64,000 bases of DNA, taken from assembly GCA_963788935.1 (NCBI GenBank), contig CAWBIM010000006.1, positions 124,001 through 188,000 on the forward strand, in the 5' to 3' direction. Origin of the DNA: JAOPZW01 sp963788935. GTDB taxonomy: Bacteria > Actinomycetota > Thermoleophilia > Solirubrobacterales > Solirubrobacteraceae. This document shows, one piece after another, positions 8,441 through 17,346 of the stretch (its first letter is position 1; every line of letters starts with the position of its first letter). A program made the position numbers and the translations under genes. Under the pieces are notes generated by a model. That model was not told the origin of the DNA and searched no databases. It saw only the letters and a program-made list of their open reading frames with translations.

Positions 8441-9232
8441 ATGGACCTCACTGGACGCACCGCCCTCGTCACGGGCGCCAACCGCGGCATCGGCCGGGCC
8501 GTCACCGAGGCCCTCGCCGGCCGCCCGCTCGCCCGCGTCCTCGCCGGCGTGCGCGACCCCGACGGCTTCGCGCCGCTCGCCCCCACCGCCGGCGCGACGC
8601 CCGAGGTCGTGCCCGTGCGGCTCGACCTCTCCTCGCGCGCGTCGATCGACGAGTGCTTCGCGGCCCTCCCCGGCGAGATCGACGTCGTCGTCAACAACGC
8701 CGGGCAGTTCGTCGGCGGGCTGCTCGAGGAGCAGGACACCGAGCAGATCTATTCGATGCTCCAGGTGAACCTCGTCGCCGTCATGCACCTCACGCAGCGC
8801 CTGGTGCCGGGGATGGTCGCGCGCGGCCGCGGCCTGATCGTCAACAACACGTCGATCGTCGGCTACGCCCACATGCCCGCGGTCACGACGTACGCGGCAT
8901 CGAAGGCCGGCGTCGTCGGCTTCAGCGAGGCGCTGCGGCGCGAGCTGCACGAGACCGGGGTCGACGTCATGCACGTCGTCACGCCCGGCGTGAACACCGA
9001 CATGCTCGACGAGACCGACGAGCAGTACGGGCGCTACGCGGACACGTCGAGCTGGGACCGGATCGAGCCGGCCGCGTGGGCGGCGAAGATCGTCGGCGCG
9101 ATGGAGTCCGGCGACCACATCCTCGGGCCGGGCGGCAAGACGGCGCTCGCGAAGCTCGCCTCGCGCGGGCCGGCGTCGGTGCTCGACGCCGCGGCCGCGC
9201 GGATGTTCAGCCGGCAGCCGCGATCGTCGTAG
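8441..9232 (+). CDS. Short-chain dehydrogenase/reductase
   Basis: The 263-residue protein is a classical SDR: cofactor motif TGANRGIGRAV (residues ~11-21), NNAG at the end of the fourth strand (VVVNNAGQF), catalytic Ser in NNTSIVGYAHM, and the Tyr-x-x-x-Lys pair in TYAASKAGVVGFSEALRRE. It would oxidise or reduce an alcohol or ketone with NAD(P)H. ATG at 8441 is the first start before the cofactor strand. Its last 26 bases overlap the convergent cyclopropane synthase gene. Substrate unknown. Confidence 0.8.
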   Translation: MDLTGRTALVTGANRGIGRAVTEALAGRPLARVLAGVRDPDGFAPLAPTAGATPEVVPVRLDLSSRASIDECFAALPGEIDVVVNNAGQFVGGLLEEQDTEQIYSMLQVNLVAVMHLTQRLVPGMVARGRGLIVNNTSIVGYAHMPAVTTYAASKAGVVGFSEALRRELHETGVDVMHVVTPGVNTDMLDETDEQYGRYADTSSWDRIEPAAWAAKIVGAMESGDHILGPGGKTALAKLASRGPASVLDAAAARMFSRQPRSS

Positions 9233-10454
9233 CGATCGGTGGCGGCGCGGTCACGCCCGCGCGCACGCTGCCGCGCCACGCCGGCTTGGCCAGCACGGCC
9301 TGCACGACGCCGATCCGGCGCTCGGCGAACCCGCCCTCGCAGTAGGCGAGGTACATCCGCCACATCCGCCGGAAGCGCTCGTCGTAGCCGAGGCCCTCGA
9401 GGGTCTCGGCCTCGCGCTCGACGTTCGCGCGCCAGCGGCGGATCGTCTCGGCGTAGTGCGGGGTGAGGTCCTCGAGGTCGACGGTGCGCATGTCGGTCCG
9501 CCGCGCGACGCAGCGCGAGATGACCGCGAGCGACGGCAGGCAGCCGTTGGGGAAGATGTGCGTGCGCATGAAGCTGCGCGACGCCTTCTCGACCTCGTAG
9601 GCGCGGTCGTCGATCGTGATCGCCTGCAGCAGCATCGCGCCGTCGGGCCGCAGGAGGTCCGAGCAGCGGGCGAACAGCGTCCCGAAGTCGCGCCAGCCGA
9701 CGGCCTCGATCATCTCGATCGACACGAGCTTGTCGTAGCTGCCGCGCAGGTCGCGGTAGTCGTCGAGCAGGACGGTCACGCGGTCCTCGAGCCCGGCCGC
9801 CCGGATCCGCTCGACGGCGAAGGCGTGCTGCTCGCGCGACAGGGTCGTCGTCGTGACGCGGCATCCGCGGGTCGCCGCGGCGTGCAGCGCGAACCCGCCC
9901 CAGCCGCTGCCGATCTCGAGGACGTGATCGCGCGGGCCGAGGTCGAGCTTCTCGCAGACGAGGTCGAGCTTGGCCAGCGCGGCCTCCTCGAGCGTCGCGT
10001 CGGGGCGCTCGAAGACGGTGCACGAGTAGCTCAGCGTCGGATCGAGCATCAGCTCGTAGAGCTCGTTGCCGAGGTCGTAGTGCGCGGCGATGTCGCGCCG
10101 GCTGCGGGCCGGGGTGTTGCGCGCGAGGAACCCCTGCGCGCGCTGCCACGGGCCGCGCACGGGCGCGATGCGGCGGCGCACCTCGTCGAGGGCGTCGACG
10201 TTGCGGGCCGCGACGCGGATCACGGCGGCGAGGTCGGGCGACTCCCACAGGCCCTCGGCGTACGCCTCGGCCAGGCCGCGGCTGCCGTGCAGCAGCGCGG
10301 ACCAGAAGCGCTCGTCGAGCACCTCGACCGTGCCGCGCGGAACGCCGCCGGGCCCGAGCACGTGCCGCTCGCCGCGCTCGACGATCGTCAGCTCGCCGGT
10401 GTGCATCCGGCGCAGGACCGCGAGGGCGATGGCGCGGGCGGCGCGCTCGGTCAC
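9207..10454 (-). CDS. cfa: Cyclopropane-fatty-acyl-phospholipid synthase family methyltransferase
   Basis: The 415-residue protein is a CfaS-type methyltransferase that adds a methylene or methyl from S-adenosylmethionine to a double bond in membrane phospholipid acyl chains. AHYDLGNELYELML is the family lipid-binding motif, VLEIGSGWGGFALHAA is the SAM motif I, and YRDLRGSYDKLVSIEMIEAVG and the final AYCEGGF are also conserved. The GTG at 10454 overlaps the stop of the DUF1365 gene (GTGA). It is the last gene of a three-gene operon with the FAD oxidoreductase and DUF1365 protein. In Rhodobacter such a trio belongs to an oxidative (singlet oxygen) stress response. Confidence 0.85.
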   Translation of the reverse strand: MTERAARAIALAVLRRMHTGELTIVERGERHVLGPGGVPRGTVEVLDERFWSALLHGSRGLAEAYAEGLWESPDLAAVIRVAARNVDALDEVRRRIAPVRGPWQRAQGFLARNTPARSRRDIAAHYDLGNELYELMLDPTLSYSCTVFERPDATLEEAALAKLDLVCEKLDLGPRDHVLEIGSGWGGFALHAAATRGCRVTTTTLSREQHAFAVERIRAAGLEDRVTVLLDDYRDLRGSYDKLVSIEMIEAVGWRDFGTLFARCSDLLRPDGAMLLQAITIDDRAYEVEKASRSFMRTHIFPNGCLPSLAVISRCVARRTDMRTVDLEDLTPHYAETIRRWRANVEREAETLEGLGYDERFRRMWRMYLAYCEGGFAERRIGVVQAVLAKPAWRGSVRAGVTAPPPIATTIAAAG

Positions 10455-11201
10455 GGCTTGCCCGGCGCCGGGTGGGGGTGGACGGGGACGCGGCGCAGCC
10501 AGAGCGCGGCGGCGTGACCGTAGATCAGGCCGAGGACGCGCAGGGTCGCCGCCGGGTAGCGGGCGGTGATCCCCGCCAGCGAGCGCTTCGTCAGTGGGCG
10601 GCGGCGCAGGCTGAGCGTCGCGTCGAAGGCGGGTGCGCCGTCCTCGCTGCTGGCGATGTGGACCGACAGCGTCGGGCCGGGGCGCGATGCCCGCCAGGCG
10701 TAGCGTTGATCCATGGCCATGAACGGCGAGACGTGCAGGGCCTTGTCGGAGGCGCCGTCGAGCACCGGGCCGTCGCCGCCGCGCGGCAGCACGTAGGCGT
10801 GCCGCTCCCCCCAGGGGGTGTTGGTGACCTCGGCGACGACGGCCTCCAGGCGCTCGCCCCCCGGCGCGAAGCAGTAGTAGAAGCTCACCGGGTTGAAGCA
10901 GTGCCCGAGCGTGCGCGGCTGGGTGAGGAGCCGGACCGGGCCGCCGGGGTCGCGTGCCGGTGCGCTGCGCGACGAGCGCGCGCACGGCGTCGGCGAGCGG
11001 CTGCGCCGGGTCGCCGAGGTAGTCGGTGCGGCGGAAGCGCACGAGCCCCGGCCGACGCGCGACGAACCGCCCGCCGAGCAGGCCGGGAAGCTCGTCGAGG
11101 TCGACGTAGAGCAGCGCCAGGCGATGGCGGAACTCGCGCTCGCGGACCGCGAAGCGGCGGTGGCGGATCGTGCCCTCGTAGATCGCGCTGCGCGGGCTCA
11201 C
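10451..11201 (-). CDS. DUF1365 protein, one frame change
   Basis: A protein of about 249 residues with the DUF1365 signatures: IYEGTIRHRRFAVREREFRH at the N-terminus, HCFNPVSFYYCFAPGGERL in the middle and SPFMAMDQRYAWRASRPG later. The reading frame changes near 10941-10948, where one extra C splits the gene into an N-terminal and a C-terminal half; removing it gives an unbroken family protein. DUF1365 has no proven reaction but nearly always sits between a COG2907 oxidoreductase and a CfaS, as here. Both ends use 4-base overlaps with its neighbours (GTGA at each junction), so the operon is tightly coupled. Confidence 0.75.
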
Positions 11202-12442
11202 AGCGCGTCGCCCCCGAGCGTCTCGGCGACCCGGACCGCGCTCGCGACGCCGTCCTCGTGGAAGCCCCAGCCCCAGTACGCGCCGCAGAAGTGCGTGCGC
11301 TCCCGGCCGCTGATCTCGCCGTGGCGGCGCTGTGCCGCCTGGCCGGCCGAGGTGTAGACCGGGTGCGCGTACTCGATCGTGCGGATCACCTTCGCCGGGT
11401 CGATCGCGTCCGTCCGGTTCAGGGTCACGCAGAACTGCTCGGGCGCGTCGAGCGTCTGCAGGCGGTTCATGTGGTAGGTCACCGTCGGGCGGCCGGCCGG
11501 GGCGTCGAGCAGGTGGTAGTTCCAGCTCGCCCACGCGCGCCGTCGCCGCGGGAGCATCCGCGTGTCGGTGTGGAGGACCGCCTCGTTGGCCTGGTAGGGG
11601 ATCGCGCCGAGCAGCTCGTGCTCGCGCGGCGTCGGGTCGGCCAGCATCTCGAGGGCCTGGTCGGAGTGCGTGGCGAGGACGACGTGGTCGAAGCGCTCGG
11701 GCTCGCCGCCGCGCGGCCTCACCGTCACGTGGGTGGGGTGGCGGCGGATCGCGCGGACCGGCGTCGCGGTGCGGATGCGGTCGCGGAACGGGGCGACGAG
11801 CGCCTCGACGTAGCGGTGCGAGCCGCCGGTCACCGCGCGCCAATTCGGCCGCCCGCGCAGCTCGAGCATCCCGTGGTTGTCGAAGAACTCGGCGAGGAAC
11901 CGGGCCGGGAAGCTCCACATCTGGCGCGGGTCGGCCGACCAGACCGCCGCCGCCTGGGGCACGATCACCCGCTGGACGAAGGGCTCGGAGAAGCGCTTGC
12001 GCTCCAGCCACTCGGCCAGCGGCGGGTCCTCGTCGGAGCGCAGCAGGTCGCGCGCCTCGCGCTGGAAGCGCAGCACGTCGCGCAGCATCCGGTGAAAGCG
12101 GGGCGAGACGAGGTTGCGCCGGGTGGCGAAGAGCCCGTTGGCCGACGTGCTCGCGTATTCGAACGCCCCGGCCTCGTCGGTGACGCCGAAGCTCATCGGC
12201 GCCGGCTGGCTCGGCACCGCCAGGCGGTCGAGGAGCCGTTCGAAGCGCGGGTAGTTGCGGTCGTTGAACACGATGAAGCCGGTGTCGACCCAGTGGGTCG
12301 CGTCCGCCGTGTCGACCCGCACCGTGTGCGTGTGCCCGCCGGGCTTCGCGCCCGCCTCGAACACGACGATCTCGTGCCGGCCGTGCAGCAGGTGCGCGGC
12401 GACGAGGCCGGACACGCCGGCGCCGACGATCGCGATCCTCAT
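11198..12442 (-). CDS. FAD-dependent amine-oxidase-fold oxidoreductase (COG2907)
   Basis: The 414-residue protein begins with a classic FAD-binding motif (MRIAIVGAGVSGLVAAHLL) and a second dinucleotide stretch (VVFEAGAKPGGHTHTV). The end, FCGAYWGWGFHEDGVASAV, is the conserved FAD-closing motif. It belongs to the COG2907 group found with DUF1365 and CfaS. It probably oxidises or desaturates the fatty-acyl product of its partner enzyme; this is inference. I chose the ATG at 12442 because it directly starts the Rossmann strand. A strong hairpin upstream (12538-12575) insulates this operon from the ABC exporter genes. Confidence 0.75.
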   Translation of the reverse strand: MRIAIVGAGVSGLVAAHLLHGRHEIVVFEAGAKPGGHTHTVRVDTADATHWVDTGFIVFNDRNYPRFERLLDRLAVPSQPAPMSFGVTDEAGAFEYASTSANGLFATRRNLVSPRFHRMLRDVLRFQREARDLLRSDEDPPLAEWLERKRFSEPFVQRVIVPQAAAVWSADPRQMWSFPARFLAEFFDNHGMLELRGRPNWRAVTGGSHRYVEALVAPFRDRIRTATPVRAIRRHPTHVTVRPRGGEPERFDHVVLATHSDQALEMLADPTPREHELLGAIPYQANEAVLHTDTRMLPRRRRAWASWNYHLLDAPAGRPTVTYHMNRLQTLDAPEQFCVTLNRTDAIDPAKVIRTIEYAHPVYTSAGQAAQRRHGEISGRERTHFCGAYWGWGFHEDGVASAVRVAETLGGDAL

Positions 12443-12537
12443 CGCGTGCCGGTTGTCGCGCTCACGCTCATCGTCCGTATCTCCGCGCGGGCGGCGCGGG
12501 CGGATCACCCGCGGGCGGAAGCTGTCGCGTTTGCACG

Positions 12538-12575
12538 CGCGAGCGCCCGGCCGAATGCTCGGCCGGGCGCTCGCG
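12538..12575 (-). terminator. Long hairpin terminator of the ABC exporter operon
   Basis: Arms of 17 bases (12538-12554 and 12559-12575) pair exactly around the 4-base loop ATGC. The core is GAGCGCCCGGCCGA and its reverse complement. It lies 22 bases past the permease stop and before the start of the FAD oxidoreductase, on a strand where both are read leftward. It lacks a T-run. An operator role is possible but position favours termination. Confidence 0.65.
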
Positions 12576-12596
12576 TACGGGAGATGCGGCCGGGGC

Positions 12597-13433
12597 TCAG
12601 GCGGCCGCGCGGCGCAGGCCGCGGCGGCGCGGGCCGGCGTCCTGCACGCTCGGCTCGGCCCGGAACCGCCGCGTCGCGACGAACAGGCCGACGACGGTCC
12701 ACAGCGCGATCGACCAGAGGTCGCTCGGCGACCACGCGCCGCCGGCGACGCCGGGCGAGAAGCAGCGGTCGAAGGCGCGGACGATGTGCTCGAGCGGGAA
12801 GATCTTCGCGATCGTCGTCAGCCAGTCCGGCGCGCCCTCGAGCGGGAACCAGATGCCCGAGATGAACGAGACCGGCAGGAACGTCAGCTGCGCGATCGGC
12901 GTCGCCTGGTCGGCGGTCTTCGCCAGCGTCGCCACCGCGAGGCCGACCGACGACAGGCACGCCGCGCCGAGCACGAGGGTCACGATCGCCGCCGGCAGCG
13001 TGTGGAGGTACACGTGCACCCCGAAGACGGGGACGGCGACGACGAACAGCAGCACCACCGCGAGGATGCCGGTCAGCGCGGCCCCCGCCAGCCAGGCGCC
13101 GAGGTAGATCGACATCGGCAGCGGGGTCCCGCGGACGCGCTTGAGCAGCCCGGAGTCGCGCGCGGTCGCGATGCCGATGATCACCGACGTGTAGCAGGCG
13201 GTCGTGAGGCTGAAGATGGCGATCGACGGCGTGTAGAACTGGGCGAACTTCACCTGGCCGGCGGCGCCCACCGCGTCCACGGTCGCGTTGCCGTTGAGCC
13301 CGTTGAAGAGCACGAGCAGGACGAGCGGGAAGGCGAAGGTGAACACGACGGCGCGGCCGGTGCGCAGCTGGATGCGGACCCGGGCGCGCAGCCAGCGGCC
13401 GAGCAGGGCGAGATCGGGACGGGTGATGGTCAT
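12597..13433 (-). CDS. ABC-2 type exporter permease
   Basis: The 278-residue protein has six hydrophobic segments typical of ABC-2 permeases (for example VVFTFAFPLVLLVLFNGLNG, FYTPSIAIFSLTTACYTSVI, and SGIWFPLEGAPDWL before the last pair of helices). The loop ARDSGLLKRVRGTPLP is the coupling region conserved in DrrB-type drug and lipid exporters. Its ATG overlaps the stop of the ATPase gene (ATGA). With the ATPase it would form an exporter in the cell membrane. The substrate cannot be told. Confidence 0.8.
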   Translation of the reverse strand: MTITRPDLALLGRWLRARVRIQLRTGRAVVFTFAFPLVLLVLFNGLNGNATVDAVGAAGQVKFAQFYTPSIAIFSLTTACYTSVIIGIATARDSGLLKRVRGTPLPMSIYLGAWLAGAALTGILAVVLLFVVAVPVFGVHVYLHTLPAAIVTLVLGAACLSSVGLAVATLAKTADQATPIAQLTFLPVSFISGIWFPLEGAPDWLTTIAKIFPLEHIVRAFDRCFSPGVAGGAWSPSDLWSIALWTVVGLFVATRRFRAEPSVQDAGPRRRGLRRAAA

Positions 13434-14413
13434 GCGGGCTCCTCGGTGAGCTGGAGGTAGACGTCCTCGAGGCTGGGCCGGGTCACGGTCAGGGCCTCGA
13501 GCTCGATCGCCGCGTCGGCCGCCCACTGCACCAGCGGGGCGATGTCGCGGGTCGGGGTGCGGGTGCGGAAGGCGACGAGCCGGTCGCGGCGCTCGACCTC
13601 GACGTCTGCGGGCAGGGGCAGCGCGTCGCCGTCGACGCCGTAGGGCACGCGGAAGGAGACGAGCGTCGCCTCGGCCACGCCGGCGCCGAGCGTCTCGGGC
13701 GTGCCCTCGGCGATCACGCGCCCACGGGCGATCACCACGACGCGGTCGGCCAGGTGCTGGGCCTCCTCCATGTAGTGGGTCGTCAGCAGGATCGTCTTGC
13801 CGAGGTCGCGCAGGGCCGAGATCAGCTCCCACGACTGGCGCCGGGCGGACGGGTCGAACCCGGTCGTCGGCTCGTCGAGGAACACGAGCTCCGGGTCGCC
13901 CGCGATCCCGAGGGCGAGGTCGAGGCGCCGGCGCTGGCCGCCGGAGAGCGCCGCCACGCGCACGTCCGGGCGGTCGCCGAGCCCGACGAGGTCGAGGACC
14001 TCGGCCGCGGGCCGCGGGTGCGGGTAGGCGGCGCTGTAGAGGTCGACGACCTCGCGCACGGTCAGGCTCTGGTCGATGCCGTCCTCCTGGAGGACGATGC
14101 CGATGCGCGCGCGGAACGCCCGCTCGCGCTGCGCCGGGTCGTGGCCGAGGACGTCCACGTCGCCGGCGTCGGCCGTGCGGTGGCCCTCGAGGATCTCCAC
14201 GAGCGTGGTCTTGCCCGCGCCGTTGGGGCCGAGGATGGCGAGCACCTCCCCGCGCCGGACGTCGAGGTCGACGCCGTCGAGCGCCGGCGTGACGCCGTCG
14301 TAGGACTTGCGCAGGCCGCGCACGCTCACCGCGGTCGCGGCGGCGCTCGCCACCGGCGGCCGGGCGGTCGCCGAGCGCGCCGCCACGGTGACTTCGAGGT
14401 CGTTCGTGATCAT
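13430..14413 (-). CDS. DrrA-type ABC exporter ATPase
   Basis: The 327-residue protein has a complete nucleotide-binding domain: Walker A LGPNGAGKTT, Q-loop QEDGIDQSLTVRE, signature LSGGQRRRLDLAL, Walker B LVFLDEPTTGFD and switch His in LTTHYMEEAQHL. The C-terminal ~80 residues form the DrrA-like extension ending in SLEDVYLQLTEEPA. The first ~27 residues, before the ABC core, are Ala/Thr/Arg rich. It powers the neighbouring permease. It is divergent from the histidine kinase gene, and such exporters are often controlled by a nearby kinase/regulator pair. Confidence 0.85.
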   Translation of the reverse strand: MITNDLEVTVAARSATARPPVASAAATAVSVRGLRKSYDGVTPALDGVDLDVRRGEVLAILGPNGAGKTTLVEILEGHRTADAGDVDVLGHDPAQRERAFRARIGIVLQEDGIDQSLTVREVVDLYSAAYPHPRPAAEVLDLVGLGDRPDVRVAALSGGQRRRLDLALGIAGDPELVFLDEPTTGFDPSARRQSWELISALRDLGKTILLTTHYMEEAQHLADRVVVIARGRVIAEGTPETLGAGVAEATLVSFRVPYGVDGDALPLPADVEVERRDRLVAFRTRTPTRDIAPLVQWAADAAIELEALTVTRPSLEDVYLQLTEEPA

Positions 14414-14472
14414 GCGAAAAGGATCGGTCGCGCGGGGCGATCCGTCATCGGCGCGCGGGTCGAACTTCGCCG

Positions 14473-14488
14473 TCCACCCCAGGGTGGA
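14473..14488. promoter_or_regulatory. Palindrome between exporter and two-component genes
   Basis: TCCACCC-CA-GGGTGGA is a perfect 16-base palindrome 60 bases upstream of the exporter ATPase start and 68 bases upstream of the kinase start. Its position between divergent promoters makes it a candidate operator, perhaps for the NarL-type regulator encoded downstream. No binding evidence exists. Confidence 0.4.
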
Positions 14489-14555
14489 GACCGATACCCC
14501 CGGATCAACCCTCGCGACGATGACGCCCGCGCGCGAGGGGCCTACCGTTCAGGGG

Positions 14556-15756
14556 GTGAAGCTGGTGAACCTCCGCGAGCTCCCCCCGATCGCCGGCACG
14601 GGCCCGCCCGTCGCGCTGCGCATCGTGGGGTTCGTCTCGCTCGCGGTGGTGTTCCTGTCCGCCGTGACGACGGACCCGACGCCCGGGCTGCACGGCGACG
14701 GCCCGTGGGTGGCGCTCGGCATCGTCCTCATGGCCGGCGGCGTCCTGCGCAGCCTGCCCCGCCGCGAGCTGCCCGACGGCCAGCGCCTCGCCGCGCTCGT
14801 CGTCGCGACGATCGGGGTGCTGCCTGCTCACGGCCCTGCAGCCGCACAGCGCCGCGTTCGCCGGGATCTACTACGTCGTCGTCATCGCCGGGATGCGCCT
14901 GGACCGGATCACCGGCGTCGCCGTCGCCGTGCTCGCGGTCGGCGCCCTGGTCACCGTCATGATCGCGACCGGCGACACCGCCAACGGCGCGATTCCCGGC
15001 CTCATCTTCTCCGTCGTCCCGTGGTTTCTCATCATGCGCCTCGTCCGGCGGCTCGTCGAGCGCGGCCGGGAGGCCGAGGCGCTCGTGGAGGAGCTGCGCG
15101 AGTCGCGCGCCGCCCACGCCGAGTCGGTCGCGATCGCCGAGCGCAGCCGCGTGGCGCGCGACATGCACGACGTCCTCGCGCACTCGCTCTCCGCGCTCGC
15201 GCTGCAGCTCGAGGGCGCGCGGCTGCTCGCCCGCGACCGCGGCGCCGACCCCGAGGTCGTCGCCGCCGTCGAGCGCGCCCACCACCTCGCCGCGGGCGGG
15301 CTGGCCGAGGCGCGCCAGGCGATCGGCGCGCTGCGCGGGGACGAGCTGCCCGGCCCCGAGCGCCTGCCCGCACTGGTGGACGCCTTCCGCGAGAGCTCCG
15401 ACGCCCGCTGCGAGCTGCGGGTCACCGGCACGCCCCTCGAGCTGCCCTCCGAGGCGCGCCTGGCCCTGTACCGCACGGCCCAGGAGGCGCTGACGAACAT
15501 CCGCCGCCACAGCGCCGCGGACCGCGTCGAGATCGGCCTGCGCTACGCGCCGGACGGCACGACGCTGGTCGTCCAGGACCACGGGCCCGGCGCGCCCGTG
15601 ACCGTCGGCGCGACGACGGCCACGGCGAACGGCGCGGGCGCCGGCGGGGGCTACGGCCTCACCGGCATGCGCGAGCGCGCGGAGCTCCTCGGCGGCCGCC
15701 TGTGCGCCGAGCCGACCGGCGACGGCTTCCGGGTGGAGCTGTGGCTGCCGGCGTGA
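14556..15756 (+). CDS. DesK/NarX-type sensor histidine kinase, one frame change
   Basis: A protein of about 399 residues. The first ~150 residues are membrane helices (VALRIVGFVSLAVVFLSAV, then ITGVAVAVLAVGALVTVMI, then FSVVPWFLIM), with no sizeable outside sensor domain. A HisKA_3 dimerisation helix follows (SRVARDMHDVLAHSLSAL; the phosphorylated His is in MHDV). The HATPase has NIRRHSAADRV, VVQDHGPG and YGLTGMRERAELLGG. The frame changes near 14823, where an extra C follows VATIGVL. The GTG at 14556 follows an AGGGGG stretch. The last codons overlap the regulator start (GTGA). It probably senses a membrane signal and may control the divergent exporter. Confidence 0.8.
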
Positions 15757-16454
15757 TCCGCGTCCTGCTCGCCGACGACCAGCGCGTCGTGCGCGAGGGC
15801 CTCGGCACGCTGCTCGGTCTCCTCGACGGCATCGAGCTGGTCGGCACGGCGGCCGACGGGGAGGAGGCGGTCGCGCTCGCGGCCCGCCACGACCCCGACG
15901 TCGTGCTCATGGACCTGCGCATGCCGCGCGTGGACGGCATCGAGGCCATCCGCCGGCTGCGCGAGCGCGGCGACCGCCCGCGCGCGATCGCGCTGACGAC
16001 CTACGCCGACGACGCCTCCGTCCTCGGGGCGCTGCGCGCCGGCGCGCGCGGCTACCTGACGAAGGACGCGGGCGCCGAGGAGATCCGCGCCGCCGTCGAG
16101 GCCGTCGCGCGCGGCGACGCGGCGCTCGACCCGGCCGTCCAGCACCACGTCGTCGCCGCCGTGACCGGCGGCGCGGCCGGCGTTCCGGCGGCCGCCGGCG
16201 GGGCCGCGGCGGACGAGCCCGAGGAGCTGCCCGACGGCCTGACGCCGCGGGAGGCCGAGGTGCTCGGGCTGATCGCGGCCGGGCTGACGAACGGCGAGAT
16301 CGCCGACCGGCTCGTCGTGAGCCCGGCGACGGTGAAGAGCCACGTCAACCACATCTTCGCCAAGGCGAGCGTGTCCGGCCGCGCGCAGGCCGTCGGCTAC
16401 GCCTTCAAGCACGGGCTGGCGGAGCCGGGCGGGCCCCGAGAACCGACCGTCTAG
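15753..16454 (+). CDS. NarL/FixJ-type response regulator
   Basis: The 233-residue protein has a receiver domain (IRVLLADDQRVVREGL, phospho-acceptor Asp in VVLMDLRMPRVDG, conserved Thr in ALTTY, Lys in YLTKDAG) and a C-terminal LuxR helix-turn-helix (LTPREAEVLGLIAAGLTNGE, then VSPATVKSHVNHIF). A low-complexity Ala/Gly/Pro linker joins them. It is the partner of the kinase whose gene it overlaps by four bases. The MobA-MoaD gene starts only ten bases downstream, so read-through into the Mo/W cluster is possible. Targets may be the exporter, the Mo/W genes or both. Confidence 0.85.
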   Translation: MIRVLLADDQRVVREGLGTLLGLLDGIELVGTAADGEEAVALAARHDPDVVLMDLRMPRVDGIEAIRRLRERGDRPRAIALTTYADDASVLGALRAGARGYLTKDAGAEEIRAAVEAVARGDAALDPAVQHHVVAAVTGGAAGVPAAAGGAAADEPEELPDGLTPREAEVLGLIAAGLTNGEIADRLVVSPATVKSHVNHIFAKASVSGRAQAVGYAFKHGLAEPGGPREPTV

Positions 16455-16464
16455 CATCGGATCC

Positions 16465-17316
16465 ATGGCCGCCTCCGCAGGGATCGTGCTCGCCGGCGGG
16501 CGCTCGACGCGGATGGGCTCGCCGAAGGCCGCGCTCGAATGGCACGGCTCGACCCTCCTGCGGCGCATCACCGGGATCGTCGGTCGCGCTGTCGACGGGC
16601 CGGTGGTCGTCGTGCGTGCCCCCGGCCAGACGCTCCCGGCACTCCCCGACGGCGTCGAGGTGGTCGAGGATGCGCGTGAGGGTCGCGGGCCGCTGCAGGG
16701 TCTGGCGGCCGGCCTCGCCGCCGTGCGCGATCGCGCGCCCGCGGCGTATGCGTCGTCCACCGACGTCCCGCTCCTGCACCCCCGGTTCGTCCGGCGCCTC
16801 CTCGACGCGCTCGGCGACGACGCCGACGTCGTCCTGCCGGAGATCGGCGGCTTCCCGCAGCCGCTCGCCGCCGTCTACCGGACCGACCTGGTCGACACCG
16901 TCGAGCGCCTCATCGCGGAGGACCGCATGCGCCCGGCGTTCCTGTTCGAGGCCTGCCGCGTGCGGCGCCTGGGCGCCACCGACCTGCTCGCCGACCCCGC
17001 GCTCGCCGCGCTCGACCCGGATCTCGAGTCGGTGCTGAACCTCAACGAGCCCGGCGACTACGAGGCGGCGCGCGGGCGGCCGGCCCCCGAGATCACCGTG
17101 CGCGTCTTCGGCGCGCTCCGCCGCGCGGTGGGCGCGGGGGCCGACCCCGCGCTCGTGTTGGCCGCGACACTGGGCGAGGCGGCCGCCGCTACCGGCCTGA
17201 CGCTCGACGAGCACGTCGTCGCGGCGCTCAACGGCGATCAGATCACCCGGGACCCCGAGGCGCCGCTCGCCGCGGGAGACGCCGTCGCGTTCCTCGCCGC
17301 GGACGCCGGCGGCTGA
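16465..17316 (+). CDS. MobA-MoaD fusion: molybdopterin nucleotidyltransferase joined to sulfur carrier
   Basis: The 283-residue protein has two parts. Residues ~1-200 are a MobA-type nucleotidyltransferase: LAGGRSTRMGSPKAAL is the GTP-binding loop, DAREGRGPLQGLAAGL and STDVPLLHP follow, and the segment SVLNLNEPGDYEAA is the family end. Residues ~208-283 are a MoaD/ThiS beta-grasp (ITVRVFGALRRAVGAG) that ends in the Gly-Gly needed for thiocarboxylate formation. MobA makes the guanine dinucleotide form of molybdopterin; MoaD gives sulfur for the dithiolene. In Aromatoleum AOR operons a MoaD-like gene (aorD) accompanies the enzyme, so the MoaD part here may serve the AOR encoded 30 bases downstream. 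Confidence 0.8.
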   Translation: MAASAGIVLAGGRSTRMGSPKAALEWHGSTLLRRITGIVGRAVDGPVVVVRAPGQTLPALPDGVEVVEDAREGRGPLQGLAAGLAAVRDRAPAAYASSTDVPLLHPRFVRRLLDALGDDADVVLPEIGGFPQPLAAVYRTDLVDTVERLIAEDRMRPAFLFEACRVRRLGATDLLADPALAALDPDLESVLNLNEPGDYEAARGRPAPEITVRVFGALRRAVGAGADPALVLAATLGEAAAATGLTLDEHVVAALNGDQITRDPEAPLAAGDAVAFLAADAGG

Positions 17317-17346
17317 GCGCGGACGCGCCTTCCGTACCCTGTCCGT

